A DNA stretch of 64,000 bases, taken from Pseudomonadota bacterium (GTDB taxonomy: Bacteria; Pseudomonadota; Alphaproteobacteria; Micropepsales; Micropepsaceae). Numbering within the stretch: the first letter of the stretch is position 1; every line of letters starts with the position of its first letter. Of the stretch, positions 10,146 through 19,424 are shown in pieces. Location: positions 103,092-167,091 of the forward strand of contig JAJZDZ010000006.1 of assembly GCA_021851325.1 (NCBI GenBank). The letters are read 5' to 3'. Below the pieces are notes generated by a model. That model was given only the letters and a program-made list of their open reading frames with translations, had not been told where the DNA came from and made no database searches. A program made the translations under genes and the position numbers.

Positions 10146-10623
10146 CCTGCGCAAGCGATGCTCCCCAGATCCTCGTCTTGTTAATCCAGCCAGAGTGACC
10201 ATCAACGCTGACGTCGCAGACCTCTGCCTTACAGCGACGGAGCTGCGCAATGACACCCGGCGCCGCCAGTGCCACCACGGACGCGCCGGAGGCAGAGCTT
10301 TCCCGCAAGGGTGCGTCACGGCCACCCGTGACCAGAACGGTACGATGGGATGACAGCATGGCGACATGCACCCAGCCTACGGTGCCATCCGAAAACCGTA
10401 CCTTACGCCAGACATCGTATTGGGCGGTGATGATGACCGGCAAGCCTTTGCGGTGGTAGACCCACAGAATGCGATAATCGTAGCCCGGACCCTGACGTAA
10501 GAACACCTTGTCAGAGGACAGGCTGGCAAAACGGGGAAGCTTTTCCGGCTGGCTCTGGGCGCGGGCAGCGCCCCAGAGCAGGGGCAGGACGAGGGCAAAC
10601 ATGGCGAGGCGATAGGTGGTCAT
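10135..10623 (-). CDS. Exported SH3-domain protein
   Basis: A 162-residue protein with a Sec signal peptide (cleavage near ARAQ) and two bacterial SH3-like repeats. The first contains VFLRQGPGYDYRILWVY and GTVGWVHVAML. The second contains APLRESSASGASVVAL and ends with GHSGWINKTRIWG. This arrangement fits the SH3_4 / YgiM-like periplasmic proteins that bind peptidoglycan or other envelope targets. The start MTTYRLAMF was chosen because the signal peptide begins there. It overlaps the downstream MFS gene by 11 bases. Confidence 0.82.
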   Translation of the reverse strand: MTTYRLAMFALVLPLLWGAARAQSQPEKLPRFASLSSDKVFLRQGPGYDYRILWVYHRKGLPVIITAQYDVWRKVRFSDGTVGWVHVAMLSSHRTVLVTGGRDAPLRESSASGASVVALAAPGVIAQLRRCKAEVCDVSVDGHSGWINKTRIWGASLAQDGS

Positions 10624-10772
10624 GGATGCGAACCTGCCAAGACCCGCGGCTGTGAGCAAGACAACGTTATGTCACCAATCGCTTGCTTTACGTTAGGATT
10701 GCCCGCCACAGTAGACATGGAAGACCCTAACCGCGCCCCGGGCGCCCTCTAAGCCGGAGTTTCAAACCGTCC

Positions 10773-11759
10773 ATGCCCGCGACCAAGCCGCTCGTGATCG
10801 TAACCCGCAAGCTGCCGGATGCGATCGAAACGCGCATGCGCGAACTGTTCGATACCCAGTTAAATCTTGAAGACCGGCCAATGGACGAGGCCGCGCTGAT
10901 CGACGCGCTCCAGCGAGCCGACGTGCTGGTACCGACAGTTACCGACCGCATAGATGCCAAGGTCCTGATGCGCGCCGGCCCCCGCCTGAAACTGATCGCC
11001 AATTTCGGCACCGGCGTCGACAATATCGATGTCAAGACCGCGCTCGAGCGGGGAATCACCGTGACCAATACGCCGGGCGTCCTCACTGAAGATACTGCCG
11101 ACATGACCATGGCGCTGATGCTGGCGGTGCCGCGCCGGCTGGTCGAAGGCGTAAAATGTCTTGAAGCGGAAGAGTTTCATGGCTGGTCACCCAACTGGAT
11201 GCTGGGGCATCGCATCTGGGGCAAGCGCCTGGGCATACTGGGCATGGGACGTATTGGCCAGGCCGTCGCGCGCCGGGCGAAAGCCTTTGGCCTCCAGATC
11301 CATTACCACAATCGCAAACCGGTCCACCCCGATATCGAGCGCGAGCTGGAAGCGACCTATTGGGACAGTCTTGATCAGATGCTGACACGCATGGACATCG
11401 TCAGCATCAACTGCCCCCATACCCCGGCCACCTATCATCTGCTCTCCGCCCGCCGGCTGAAACTGATGAAGCCGAGCGCCTACATCGTCAACACCGCCCG
11501 TGGCGAGGTGATTGATGAAAATGCACTGGCGCGCCAGATCGAGGCTGGCCAGCTGGCTGGAGCGGGACTTGACGTGTTCGAACATGAACCCGCCGTCAAT
11601 CCGCGCCTGCTCAGACTGAAAAATGTCGTGCTGCTGCCCCATATGGGATCGGCGACCCTCGAAGGACGCATCGATATGGGGGAGAAAGTCATCATTAACA
11701 TCAAGACCTTCGTCGACGGTCACAAGCCGCCGGATCGGGTCATCCCGGCGATGCTGTAA
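10773..11759 (+). CDS. D-2-hydroxyacid dehydrogenase (glyoxylate/hydroxypyruvate reductase type)
   Basis: NAD(P)-dependent reductase of the D-isomer-specific 2-hydroxyacid dehydrogenase family, 328 residues. The Rossmann motif is LGILGMGRIGQAVARRAKAFG. The catalytic Arg-Glu-His set is visible in IVNTARGEVID, AGLDVFEHEP and LLPHMGSAT. Overall it resembles alphaproteobacterial GyaR-type D-glycerate dehydrogenases, which interconvert hydroxypyruvate and D-glycerate or glyoxylate and glycolate. It stands alone, divergent from the SH3 gene and convergent with the histidine phosphatase. Substrate choice is not decidable from sequence. Confidence 0.9.
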   Translation: MPATKPLVIVTRKLPDAIETRMRELFDTQLNLEDRPMDEAALIDALQRADVLVPTVTDRIDAKVLMRAGPRLKLIANFGTGVDNIDVKTALERGITVTNTPGVLTEDTADMTMALMLAVPRRLVEGVKCLEAEEFHGWSPNWMLGHRIWGKRLGILGMGRIGQAVARRAKAFGLQIHYHNRKPVHPDIERELEATYWDSLDQMLTRMDIVSINCPHTPATYHLLSARRLKLMKPSAYIVNTARGEVIDENALARQIEAGQLAGAGLDVFEHEPAVNPRLLRLKNVVLLPHMGSATLEGRIDMGEKVIINIKTFVDGHKPPDRVIPAML

Positions 11760-11785
11760 ACGGCGGCGATGGCGCCAGGTTTGGC

Positions 11786-12535
11786 TCAGGCGTCGTACAC
11801 CACCACGTTCCAGAAGCGGGCACGGTGACTGCCACTGCGCTGATAGCCGGCAGCGGCAAGCACGCGACCGATCATGAAATTGAAATAGCCATGCCCGACA
11901 AGAACGGCAGCACCGCGCGCATCGGCATGGGCCACAAGACGGGCCGCGGCGCGCTTGGCGCGGCTGTGCGCGTCCCCAGGCCCCTCGATTCCAGGATGAA
12001 AACCGACATACCACAGTCCGCGCGACAGAATCGCCCATTTGGGCACGCCCATGCGCAGAAACGGAATCGGTGGCGCGCCCAGCGGCGCTTCGCAGAATAA
12101 AGCCTCCTCGCACAACTGCGCTTGCGGCAACAGCCGCGCGCCGCTTTCGCGGGCCCGCGGCCGGTCCGAAGTGAAGACCCGATCCACCCCCTCCAGGTGT
12201 GACAACAGCGCGCAGAGTTCCGCGGGTGGCGTACTCTGCGGATTGAGATGGGCCTGGTCGTAGGCGTCGATATAGGCGCGAAAGTCGCGATGACCGGTAC
12301 GCGGGCGCAGGTCAATATGGGGCTCGCCGTGACGGATGAGCACGATACGCCGCTGAACGGCCGAGCTGACCCTGGCGCGCGGATGGGGCAGGAAATCGTG
12401 AACCGGCAGCCCCGATAATCCCACCGAGGCTTCGTCGTCCCATGTGTCCTGCTGCGTCTCGGCGACAGGCGCAAATTTTGGCGGCAAATTAGCTGTCATA
12501 TCCTCGTTGCAGCCGAGCGGCTCATATGCACTCAA
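11786..12535 (-). CDS. Histidine phosphatase family protein
   Basis: A 249-residue member of the phosphoglycerate-mutase/histidine-phosphatase superfamily. The phosphohistidine motif is IVLIRHGEPHIDL and the second catalytic histidine is in VLVGHGYFNFM. There are about 65 poorly conserved N-terminal residues before the catalytic core, so a shorter start (ATG twelve codons in) is possible. No signal peptide or membrane segment is seen. Its substrate is unknown; the family spans sugar-phosphate and nucleotide phosphatases and SixA-like proteins. It is divergent from the SDR gene. Confidence 0.8.
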   Translation of the reverse strand: MSAYEPLGCNEDMTANLPPKFAPVAETQQDTWDDEASVGLSGLPVHDFLPHPRARVSSAVQRRIVLIRHGEPHIDLRPRTGHRDFRAYIDAYDQAHLNPQSTPPAELCALLSHLEGVDRVFTSDRPRARESGARLLPQAQLCEEALFCEAPLGAPPIPFLRMGVPKWAILSRGLWYVGFHPGIEGPGDAHSRAKRAAARLVAHADARGAAVLVGHGYFNFMIGRVLAAAGYQRSGSHRARFWNVVVYDA

Positions 12536-12595
12536 TGGAACAACGCGTCCCCGTACCTTCTAGCACGACCCGAACGCCAAGACAGGAGAGTGAGC

Positions 12596-13384
12596 ATGCA
12601 TAGCCTCGACGGCAAGATCGCGATCGTTACTGGCTCTGCCAGTGGCATTGGCGCAGCCACGGCCATCCGCCTGGCCGCCCGTGGCGCCCGCGTGCTTGTC
12701 AATTACTCCAAGAGTGCCACGGAGGCCGAGGAGGTGGTTGCGACAATCCGCGCTGCCGGTGGCACCGCCGAGGCGGTGCAGGCCAGTGTCGCCCACGACG
12801 CCGACTGCCGCAAACTGGTTGAAGCCGCAGTCACACGCTGGGGCGGCGTCGATATTCTCGTCAACAACGCCGGAACCACAAAGTTTGCCGCCCATCAGGA
12901 TCTCGACGCCCTTTCCGCCGAGGACTTTGCCCAGATCTATGCGGTCAACACCATCGGCCCGTTCCAGATGGTGCGTGCCGCCCGCAGTGCGCTTTCAGCC
13001 CATGGCAGCGGAGCCGTCGTCAACGTGTCCTCGATTGCCGGGGTATTGGGAATTGGCTCCTCAATCGCCTATGCCGCCTCCAAAGGCGCACTCAACACCA
13101 TGACCCTGTCACTGGCGCGGGCCCTGGCTCCAGCCATCCGCGTCAATGCCGTATGTCCCGGCTTCGTTGCCACTGGCTGGTTCGAAAAGCGCTTTGGCAG
13201 CGAGCAGTACGAGGAGTTGGTGCGGCGCCAGGCCGAATCAAGTCCGTTGAAGCGGGCCGGCCGGCCGGAGGATATCGCCGATACAGTGGTGTTTCTTGCC
13301 AGCCCCGAGTCCGCAAACATCACCGGAGAATGCCTGATCAACGACTCGGGGGTTCACCTGACGCTGGCCAGCGGACGATCCTGA
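12596..13384 (+). CDS. Short-chain dehydrogenase/reductase
   Basis: Classical SDR of 262 residues. The cofactor loop is TGSASGIG near residue 13, the stabilising motif is LVNNAGTT near 92, and the catalytic residues appear in NVSSIAG and YAASKGA. It is 3-oxoacyl-ACP-reductase-like (FabG family) in architecture, but no fatty-acid genes are nearby. The ATG at 12596 was preferred to a GTG two codons upstream because AGGAG lies seven bases before the ATG. Substrate unknown. Confidence 0.88.
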   Translation: MHSLDGKIAIVTGSASGIGAATAIRLAARGARVLVNYSKSATEAEEVVATIRAAGGTAEAVQASVAHDADCRKLVEAAVTRWGGVDILVNNAGTTKFAAHQDLDALSAEDFAQIYAVNTIGPFQMVRAARSALSAHGSGAVVNVSSIAGVLGIGSSIAYAASKGALNTMTLSLARALAPAIRVNAVCPGFVATGWFEKRFGSEQYEELVRRQAESSPLKRAGRPEDIADTVVFLASPESANITGECLINDSGVHLTLASGRS

Positions 13385-13537
13385 TGCCTGTTGTGCGGGC
13401 AATTGCCCAGCCGCTGGCCATACTCGGCGCACCATTAATGACACGCTGCGGCTAAACTGAGAGATCCGGGTCAGGAACGGACAGTCTCCCGGGCCAGAGC
13501 ACTTGCCAGCTCCCCGATGCTTCGGAACCATGGTCAT

Positions 13538-13564
13538 GCTGCAGCGCAAAATTGCGCTTGCAGC
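13538..13564 (+). promoter_or_regulatory. Stem-loop in the leader of the beta-barrel gene
   Basis: GCTGCAGCGCAA (13538-13549) can pair with TTGCGC-T-TGCAGC (13552-13564), a 12-base-pair stem with one bulged T and a very short loop. It ends about 30 bases before the ATG of the outer-membrane protein and has no T-run, so it looks more like a leader or mRNA-stability element than a terminator. Confidence 0.35.
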
Positions 13565-13596
13565 GGTGACCAAGATCAGGCTGAAGGAGTTCTGTC

Positions 13597-14655
13597 ATGG
13601 CCAACAGATTGACGACGCTGCTCATGGGGACGGGCTGGCTACTCGCGTCGATGTCGACGGCCAGCGCCGGCGCCATCCTTGCCAACCCCAAACCCATCAC
13701 CCTCGCATCGGGGTTCGGCGACATCACGGTGAGCGGACAGCTTACCGGTCTTGCCTATGCCCAGAGCAATGCCAGCCATACACAGCCGGGCGACGCGTCC
13801 GCCAGTCTCGACCTCAGCAACGCCCTCATCACAGTGCAAAAGAGTTCCGGCTTTCTCCAGTTCTATGCCCAAGCCGGTCTTTATTCCTTTCCGACCGTGG
13901 GCCAGCCTTATGAAAATTCCAGCAGCCAGAACAGCCTGCTCGGACCAGTTCCGGTCGCCTACGCCAAGCTGCAGTTTACCGACGCATTGTCGCTCGAAGC
14001 CGGTAAGCTTCCCACACTGATCGGCTCCGAGCTTGGCTTTACACCGCAGAATATCACAATCGAGCGTGGCCTGCTGTGGTGGCAGGAACCGATCGTGAGC
14101 CGTGGCCTGCAGCTCAATTATGCCAGTGGTCCCCTGTCCGTCTCACTGTCCTGGAATGATGGCTACTACAGCAACATCTTCAACAGCTTTTCGGGACTTC
14201 TGTCCTATGCCATCGACGCTTCCAACACGTTTGCTGTCGATGCGTCGATCACACCGGACACGCGAACCAGTCTCGGCCACCAGATCTACAATGCCATGTA
14301 CACTTACAGTCACGGCAAGTGGAACATTGGCCCCTATCTGCAATATGAACGCTACGCCCGAGCTTCGGGCTCCGACGTGGGGCTTGGGCTCCTGGCCAGC
14401 TATCAGCTGACACAGCAGTGGAGCCTGAACGGTCGTGCCGAGTATGAAACCTCCGGCAATGGCATGGCACTCAGTTACGGTCCCCGCAGCAAGGCCTGGT
14501 CTCTCACCTTCACCCCGACCTGGCAGCAGGGGATCTTCTTTGCCCGCGCCGAACTTTCCTATGTCGGCCTCGGCCATCAAAGCGCGGGCTTTGGTCCTGC
14601 GCTCACGCAGGCAAGCCAGGTGCGGGCTCTGTTTGAAACCGGCATCGTGTTCTAG
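13597..14655 (+). CDS. Outer-membrane beta-barrel protein (BBP2/porin-like)
   Basis: A 352-residue protein with a signal peptide (MANRLTTLLMGTGWLLASM, cleavage near ASA). It has many alternating-hydrophobicity strands rich in aromatic residues and ends in a terminal phenylalanine (ETGIVF), the BAM recognition pattern. AAGGAG lies seven bases before the ATG. It resembles the putative beta-barrel porin-2 family (outer-membrane beta-barrel, OmpL-like), whose substrates are mostly unknown. The GH1 gene follows after 87 bases in the same direction, so sugar uptake is an attractive but unproven role. Confidence 0.78.
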   Translation: MANRLTTLLMGTGWLLASMSTASAGAILANPKPITLASGFGDITVSGQLTGLAYAQSNASHTQPGDASASLDLSNALITVQKSSGFLQFYAQAGLYSFPTVGQPYENSSSQNSLLGPVPVAYAKLQFTDALSLEAGKLPTLIGSELGFTPQNITIERGLLWWQEPIVSRGLQLNYASGPLSVSLSWNDGYYSNIFNSFSGLLSYAIDASNTFAVDASITPDTRTSLGHQIYNAMYTYSHGKWNIGPYLQYERYARASGSDVGLGLLASYQLTQQWSLNGRAEYETSGNGMALSYGPRSKAWSLTFTPTWQQGIFFARAELSYVGLGHQSAGFGPALTQASQVRALFETGIVF

Positions 14656-14742
14656 CCTGCACCCTCCTGCAGGTGTTCAGGAACGGGCTTGCACCCGGCG
14701 CGGAAGCGATGAAAGCTTGCCCCGATGTTCGGGGACGCGATC

Positions 14743-15966
14743 ATGGCAAAATTTCCGCGCGGGTTTCTGTGGGGAACGGCGACCGCCGCCCACCAGGTCG
14801 AGGGCAACAATTGCAGTAGCGATCTGTGGCTTCTGGAACATCTGCCCCACGGACTGTTTGCGGATCCCTCAGCCGATGCCTGCGACCATTATCACCGCTA
14901 CCGCTACGACATCGCACTGCTCAAGGGACTTGGCTTTAACTGCTATCGCTTCTCAATCGAATGGGCGCGCATAGAGCCTGAGGCCGGCAGCTTTTCGCGT
15001 GCCGCCCTTGATCATTACCGGCGCATGATCGCCGAATGTCATGCGCAGGGCATCATACCGATGGTGACTTTCCACCACTTCACGGCACCCCTGTGGTTTG
15101 CCATGGAAGGAGGCTGGGAGAATGCGCGCAGCGTTGACTGGTTTGCGCGCTATTGCGAACAGGCGGTCAAGGCTCTGGGCGACCTCATCCCCTTTGCCTG
15201 CACGATCAACGAAGCCAATATTCCGCTCATGATGACGCTGATGCGCGCCGCGAGCAAAGCCAATGATGCCATCGCGCGCAATCATCAGCTGGCGGCACAA
15301 AAAACTGGTGCGCAGCGCTTTTCCACCTTTCTGACCGGCGATGGCCAGGCTGCGACGCCGCATCTGCTTGCCGCCCATCGCAGGAGCTATGATCTCATCA
15401 AGGCGCACAGCAATGCCAAGGTTGGCATGACGCTATCCCTCAATGAGTTTCAGGCCGCGCCTGGTGGTGAGGAGTTGTGCGCAATGGCGCGCAGCCAGAT
15501 CAACACACAGTTCCTCGAAGCCGCCCGCGGTGATGATTTCGTGGGGGTCCAGACCTATACGCGCGTGCGCATCGGCGAGAGCGGCCCCCTTTCTCCTGAA
15601 GAAGGGGCCGAACGCACGCAGATGGGCTATGAGTTCTATCCCGAAGCCCTGGAGGCGACCTTGCGGGAAGCCGCCCGCGATGCCGGTACCCGGCTCATCG
15701 TGACGGAGAACGGCATCGGCTGCGCCGACGACCAGCGGCGCATCGCCTACACCGAGAGGGCCCTCAAGGGCGTCGAGCGCTGCCTCCGTGACGGCCTGCC
15801 AGTAGATGGCTACATCCACTGGTCTCTGCTCGACAATTTCGAGTGGCTGGAGGGCTACCGCCCGACCTTCGGCCTGGTGGAGGTGGACCGTCAGACCCAG
15901 GCGCGCACCCCCAAACCAAGCGCCTACTGGCTCGGGACAATCGCAAGGAGGGCGCAGGGCCAGTGA
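14743..15966 (+). CDS. Glycoside hydrolase family 1 (beta-glucosidase-like)
   Basis: Cytoplasmic retaining beta-glycosidase candidate, 407 residues, somewhat short for GH1. Conserved pieces: FLWGTATAAHQVEG at the N-terminus, CYRFSIEWARIEP, acid/base region TINEANIP, nucleophile region LIVTENGIG and the sugar-binding WSLLDNFEW. The usual NEP at the acid/base is NEA here; the glutamate itself is kept. No signal peptide. ATG 14743 was chosen over ATG 14725 because GGGGA precedes it and the family conservation begins at KFPRGF. Substrate could be a beta-glucoside, galactoside or 6-phospho form. Confidence 0.88.
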   Translation: MAKFPRGFLWGTATAAHQVEGNNCSSDLWLLEHLPHGLFADPSADACDHYHRYRYDIALLKGLGFNCYRFSIEWARIEPEAGSFSRAALDHYRRMIAECHAQGIIPMVTFHHFTAPLWFAMEGGWENARSVDWFARYCEQAVKALGDLIPFACTINEANIPLMMTLMRAASKANDAIARNHQLAAQKTGAQRFSTFLTGDGQAATPHLLAAHRRSYDLIKAHSNAKVGMTLSLNEFQAAPGGEELCAMARSQINTQFLEAARGDDFVGVQTYTRVRIGESGPLSPEEGAERTQMGYEFYPEALEATLREAARDAGTRLIVTENGIGCADDQRRIAYTERALKGVERCLRDGLPVDGYIHWSLLDNFEWLEGYRPTFGLVEVDRQTQARTPKPSAYWLGTIARRAQGQ

Positions 15967-16145
15967 GGTCCTGGGGGCGCGAATCAGGACGCGGCATTTC
16001 TCCCGGCTTGGACGCAGCAGCGCAGGCCTGGCCTGCAGGCTGGCGAAGATACACAAGCCACTAGCCTCTGAGCGCCCGGGGGACTATCAGAGGGGCCCCA
16101 TTGTATTTTTGCCGCGGACTCGCGGCCACTGTCAGAGAGGATTCC

Positions 16146-17129
16146 ATGAAAGCTCCCATCCGCGTTGCCGTAACCGGCGCCGCCGGCCAGATTGGCTATG
16201 CCCTGCTGTTTCGCATTGCCGCCGGCGACATGCTGGGACCGGATCAGCCCGTAATTCTGCACCTGCTCGAAATCACCCCGGCCCTCAAAGCGCTGGAAGG
16301 CGTGGTCATGGAACTCAACGACTGCGCCTTTCCGCTGCTGCACGGCGTGGTCGCCACCGACAGCGCGGATGTCGCTTTCAAGGACGTCAGTTATGCCCTG
16401 CTGGTCGGCGCCCGTCCCCGCGGTCCGGGGATGGAGCGCAAGGATCTGCTGAGTGCCAATGGCGCCATCTTTTCACCTCAGGGCAAAGCCCTGAACGCCC
16501 ATGCCAAGCGCGACGTCAAGGTGCTCGTGGTCGGCAATCCGGCCAACACCAATGCGCTCATCGCGATGCGGAACGCTCCGGATCTGGCGCCGTCCTGCTT
16601 CACGGCAATGCTGCGGTTGGATCATAATCGCGCCATCAGCCAACTGGCTGGCAAGACCGGCAACCTCAACAGTGACATCAGGAAGGTCATCGTCTGGGGC
16701 AACCACTCCTCGACGCAGTATCCTGACCTGCATCACGCCACCGCTGCGGGCAAGCCGGCACTCAGCCTGGTGGAACGCAGCTGGTATGAGAACGACTTCA
16801 TTCCCACCGTGCAGAAGCGTGGTGCTGCAGTGATCGCAGCGCGTGGCGCATCCTCCGCGGCTTCGGCCGCCTCCGCCGCGATCGATCACATGCGCTCCTG
16901 GGCGCTGGGAACGCGGGACGGTGACTGGGTCTCGATGGGCGTTCCGTCCGACGGGTCCTATGGCATCGCGCCTGGCATCATTTTCGGCTTTCCTTGCACC
17001 ACAAGTGGCGGGCGCTATCAGATCGTGCAGGGGCTTGAGCTGAGCGCATTCTCCAAGAGCCGACTGGCCGAAACCGAGAAGGAACTGCGCGAAGAGAGTG
17101 CCGCCGTAAGCGCTCTCATCGGCGGCTGA
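16146..17129 (+). CDS. mdh: Malate dehydrogenase, type 2 (cytosolic-type)
   Basis: NAD-dependent oxidation of malate to oxaloacetate in the TCA cycle, 327 residues. Motifs: [20 protein letters not shown] for NAD, the substrate arginine in [40 protein letters not shown] and the catalytic histidine in [12 protein letters not shown]. This is the cytosolic/Thermus type rather than the LDH-like, sucCD-linked form common in alphaproteobacteria, and no TCA genes lie around it. AGAGGA precedes the ATG by five bases. An upstream in-frame extension lacks conservation. Confidence 0.93.
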   Translation: MKAPIRVAVTGAAGQIGYALLFRIAAGDMLGPDQPVILHLLEITPALKALEGVVMELNDCAFPLLHGVVATDSADVAFKDVSYALLVGARPRGPGMERKDLLSANGAIFSPQGKALNAHAKRDVKVLVVGNPANTNALIAMRNAPDLAPSCFTAMLRLDHNRAISQLAGKTGNLNSDIRKVIVWGNHSSTQYPDLHHATAAGKPALSLVERSWYENDFIPTVQKRGAAVIAARGASSAASAASAAIDHMRSWALGTRDGDWVSMGVPSDGSYGIAPGIIFGFPCTTSGGRYQIVQGLELSAFSKSRLAETEKELREESAAVSALIGG

Positions 17130-17144
17130 ACCACAGGCAGGGCG

Positions 17145-17744
17145 TCAGGCGGTTGTGATGCCGAACGCGACCGCCCCCTGCTGCCGGCCCAGTTCGCGGA
17201 AGCCGTAACGGCGATAAAACGCGCAGGCACGGGTATTTTCGTCCGCGACAATGAGGTGCAGGGCCTTTGCACCCTGCTCGGCGGCCAAGTCCCGGAAGCG
17301 GTCAATCAGCCGACGACCCCAACCCTGGCGCTGCAGGCGGGGCAGCAGATTGATATGCAGATGCGCCGGGTAGGATCCCGACAGTGCAGCTGGGGTCAGC
17401 TGGGGAGCATGAAGCTGGCGCAGCCGCGCCCGCTCCGCCGGACTGGCGGTCGCCAGCGATAGCGGGTAACGGCGCTGCAGGGGCGGCCACCAGGAGCTGG
17501 CGCAAGCTTCCTCAAAGGCGCGGGTGTCGCAGACACCCACCACATAGCCCCCCACCCCACCCTCATCCTCAACGACAAGGCAACATTTTGGTGCGAGCTC
17601 GACATAGGCTCCAACATAGATGTGGCCGAGGAGATCTGGATGGCGATAGAGCCGGCGCGCATCACCGCCGACATTGCCGGTGCGAAGACAGATCTCGTAA
17701 AGTGCGGGTCGATCTTCGTCTGCGACCCGTCGCAGCTGCGCCAT
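17145..17744 (-). CDS. GNAT N-acetyltransferase
   Basis: A 199-residue acetyl-CoA-dependent acyltransferase. The GNAT core is seen in VVEDEGGVGGYVVGV (beta4), the acetyl-CoA loop RQGWGRRLIDRF and the C-terminal ENTRACAFYRRYGFREL. An insert around residues 85-120 (RRYPLSLATASPAER...) is typical of the GNAT subgroup related to the acetyltransferase-like domain of O-GlcNAcase. Acceptor unknown. Its start faces the ChbG-like gene, divergently, with 55 bases between. Confidence 0.85.
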   Translation of the reverse strand: MAQLRRVADEDRPALYEICLRTGNVGGDARRLYRHPDLLGHIYVGAYVELAPKCCLVVEDEGGVGGYVVGVCDTRAFEEACASSWWPPLQRRYPLSLATASPAERARLRQLHAPQLTPAALSGSYPAHLHINLLPRLQRQGWGRRLIDRFRDLAAEQGAKALHLIVADENTRACAFYRRYGFRELGRQQGAVAFGITTA

Positions 17745-17799
17745 GTCCGCCTCCTGCGTACCAGGCCAGGATAGCGACGAAATCAGGAGCCCTCAAACG

Positions 17800-18645
17800 A
17801 TGACGCGAAGTGCGGTAGGCCAGGGTGCGCACAGCGAGAGACTGCTGATCATCAACTGCGATGATCTGGGCTCAAGCCATGCGGCCAATGTGGCGATTGT
17901 TGATGCGTTGCAGCGCGGCATCGCCACCAGTGCGACGCTGATGGTCCCCTGTCCATGGGCCTATGAAGCCGCGCAGATGACGCAGGCGTATGATGTCGGA
18001 GTTCATCTGACCCTGACCTGCGAATATCCGCTTTATCGCTGGCGTCCACTTACGGGCGCCGCCTCGCTCATGGATCAGGATGGCTTCATGCCGGCGACCG
18101 TCGCCGAAGTCTACACCAAGGCGCGGCTTGAGGATGTGGAGCGCGAATGCCGTGCCCAGATCGAGACCGCAATCAGCTGGGGGGTCGATGTCACCCATCT
18201 GGATGCACATATGGGCACGATGCAGATCCATCCGGGCTATCATGACATCTATCTGCAGCTCGCCGCACACTACCGTCTTCCGGTGCGTATGGTCGGCGAA
18301 GCGGACGACGAGGCGCTTGGCTTTGCACCGCGGCAGAAAGCCCGCGAGGCCGGCATCGCCTTTACCGATCACTTCGTGATGCCGGTCTGGGGCGAACCCA
18401 CCTTGCCCCAATTCCGCGCCAGCATTCCTGCTCTGGCGCCCGGCATCAGCGAGATTTTTGCCCACCCGGTCGCAGACGGTCCGGAGCTGCGGGCCTATGA
18501 TCCCAAGCATGCCGATACCCGCGCCGGCGACTATCTCACCCTGACCGATGCCGGGCTTGCCCGGCTGCTCGAGGACAACGCCATCGGCTGCATCAGCTTC
18601 CGCCCCCTGCGCACCAGAATGCGCCAGGCCATGGGCGAAACCTGA
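17800..18645 (+). CDS. ChbG/HpnK (YdjC-like) family deacetylase
   Basis: A 281-residue carbohydrate-deacetylase-like protein with the family's metal-site motifs: LIINCDDLGSSHAAN at the N-terminus, VGVHLTLTCEYP near 70, THLDAHMGTMQIHPG near 130 and the late FAHPVADGPEL. Relatives de-N-acetylate chitooligosaccharides (ChbG) or act in hopanoid side-chain synthesis (HpnK). No chitin or hopanoid genes are adjacent, so the substrate remains open. The ATG at 17800 is preferred to one 19 codons upstream that overlaps the GNAT start. Confidence 0.86.
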   Translation: MTRSAVGQGAHSERLLIINCDDLGSSHAANVAIVDALQRGIATSATLMVPCPWAYEAAQMTQAYDVGVHLTLTCEYPLYRWRPLTGAASLMDQDGFMPATVAEVYTKARLEDVERECRAQIETAISWGVDVTHLDAHMGTMQIHPGYHDIYLQLAAHYRLPVRMVGEADDEALGFAPRQKAREAGIAFTDHFVMPVWGEPTLPQFRASIPALAPGISEIFAHPVADGPELRAYDPKHADTRAGDYLTLTDAGLARLLEDNAIGCISFRPLRTRMRQAMGET

Positions 18646-18825
18646 AACCGGGCACCGCTAAGCCGGCAAGGCTCTGCGGTCCTGGCCGCCGCCAAAAGCG
18701 GGATCCGTCGCGGACAGGAGGCCATCCTCCCCCGCGCCGGACACATAACAGCTGCCCGTTCTGCCACAACCTGCCACCAAACCCGGTCCCCCGACTTAAG
18801 CACAGGATATCCTGGAGTGAGCGCA

Positions 18826-19395
18826 ATGCGTTTTGGCCCAGCCCTTGTTCTTGCCGCAGCCCTGCCCCTTTCAGCAGCCCTGGCGCAAACGGCGACCGTC
18901 CGGCCCTTTCATGCCGTGGAAGTGCATGGCGGTGGCGAGGTCATTCTGCGCCATGGGACGAGCCAGCGGGTGACCCTCCTTAAGGGTGATCCCAAAACCG
19001 CCGAAATCGAAGTGGACAGCCAGGGCACGCTCCACCTCTCCCCTTGTGCACGGCCGTTACGCTGCGTCTGGCACACCGGCCCGTTCGAGGTTGAGGTAGT
19101 GACCCCGACGATCACGTCAGTCGAGGCCTATGGCGGCGGCGAGGCCCGGGCCGAAGGTGCATTTCCGACCCAGCCAAACCTCAAGGTCAGGGTTTATGGC
19201 GGTGGCGAAGCCGATGTGAAAGCGATTCCGGCACAGAAGGTGGAGGCGGATATCCGTGGCGGTGGTGCCGCCCGGGTCCATGCCCTTGAGACCCTGGTCG
19301 CCGATGTGCGCGGTGGCGGCGACCTGCATTATTGGGGCCATCCCCATATTACCTCGGATGTCCGCGGCGGCGGCAGCATCGCCCCCGGAGACTAA
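18826..19395 (+). CDS. Exported GIN-domain (DUF2807) protein
   Basis: A 189-residue secreted or periplasmic protein with a Sec signal (MRFGPALVLAAALPLSAALA) followed by a head GIN / DUF2807 domain, a right-handed beta-solenoid fold of unknown function. Six GGG turns punctuate the domain (HGGGEV, YGGGEA twice, RGGGAA, RGGGDL, RGGGSI), suggesting stacked coils. ATG 18826 was preferred over GTG 18817 because GGAG lies eight bases upstream. It converges on folC. Relatives are envelope-associated, some putative autotransporter adhesin-like. Confidence 0.82.
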   Translation: MRFGPALVLAAALPLSAALAQTATVRPFHAVEVHGGGEVILRHGTSQRVTLLKGDPKTAEIEVDSQGTLHLSPCARPLRCVWHTGPFEVEVVTPTITSVEAYGGGEARAEGAFPTQPNLKVRVYGGGEADVKAIPAQKVEADIRGGGAARVHALETLVADVRGGGDLHYWGHPHITSDVRGGGSIAPGD

Positions 19396-19424
19396 AGGGC
19401 TCGCCAGCACCGCGCAGGTCGGCG

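Noticed and set aside
10146..10367. Longer start for the MFS transporter
   Set aside because: The extension lies fully inside the SH3-protein gene and is rich in Arg, Trp and Ser with no transporter character.
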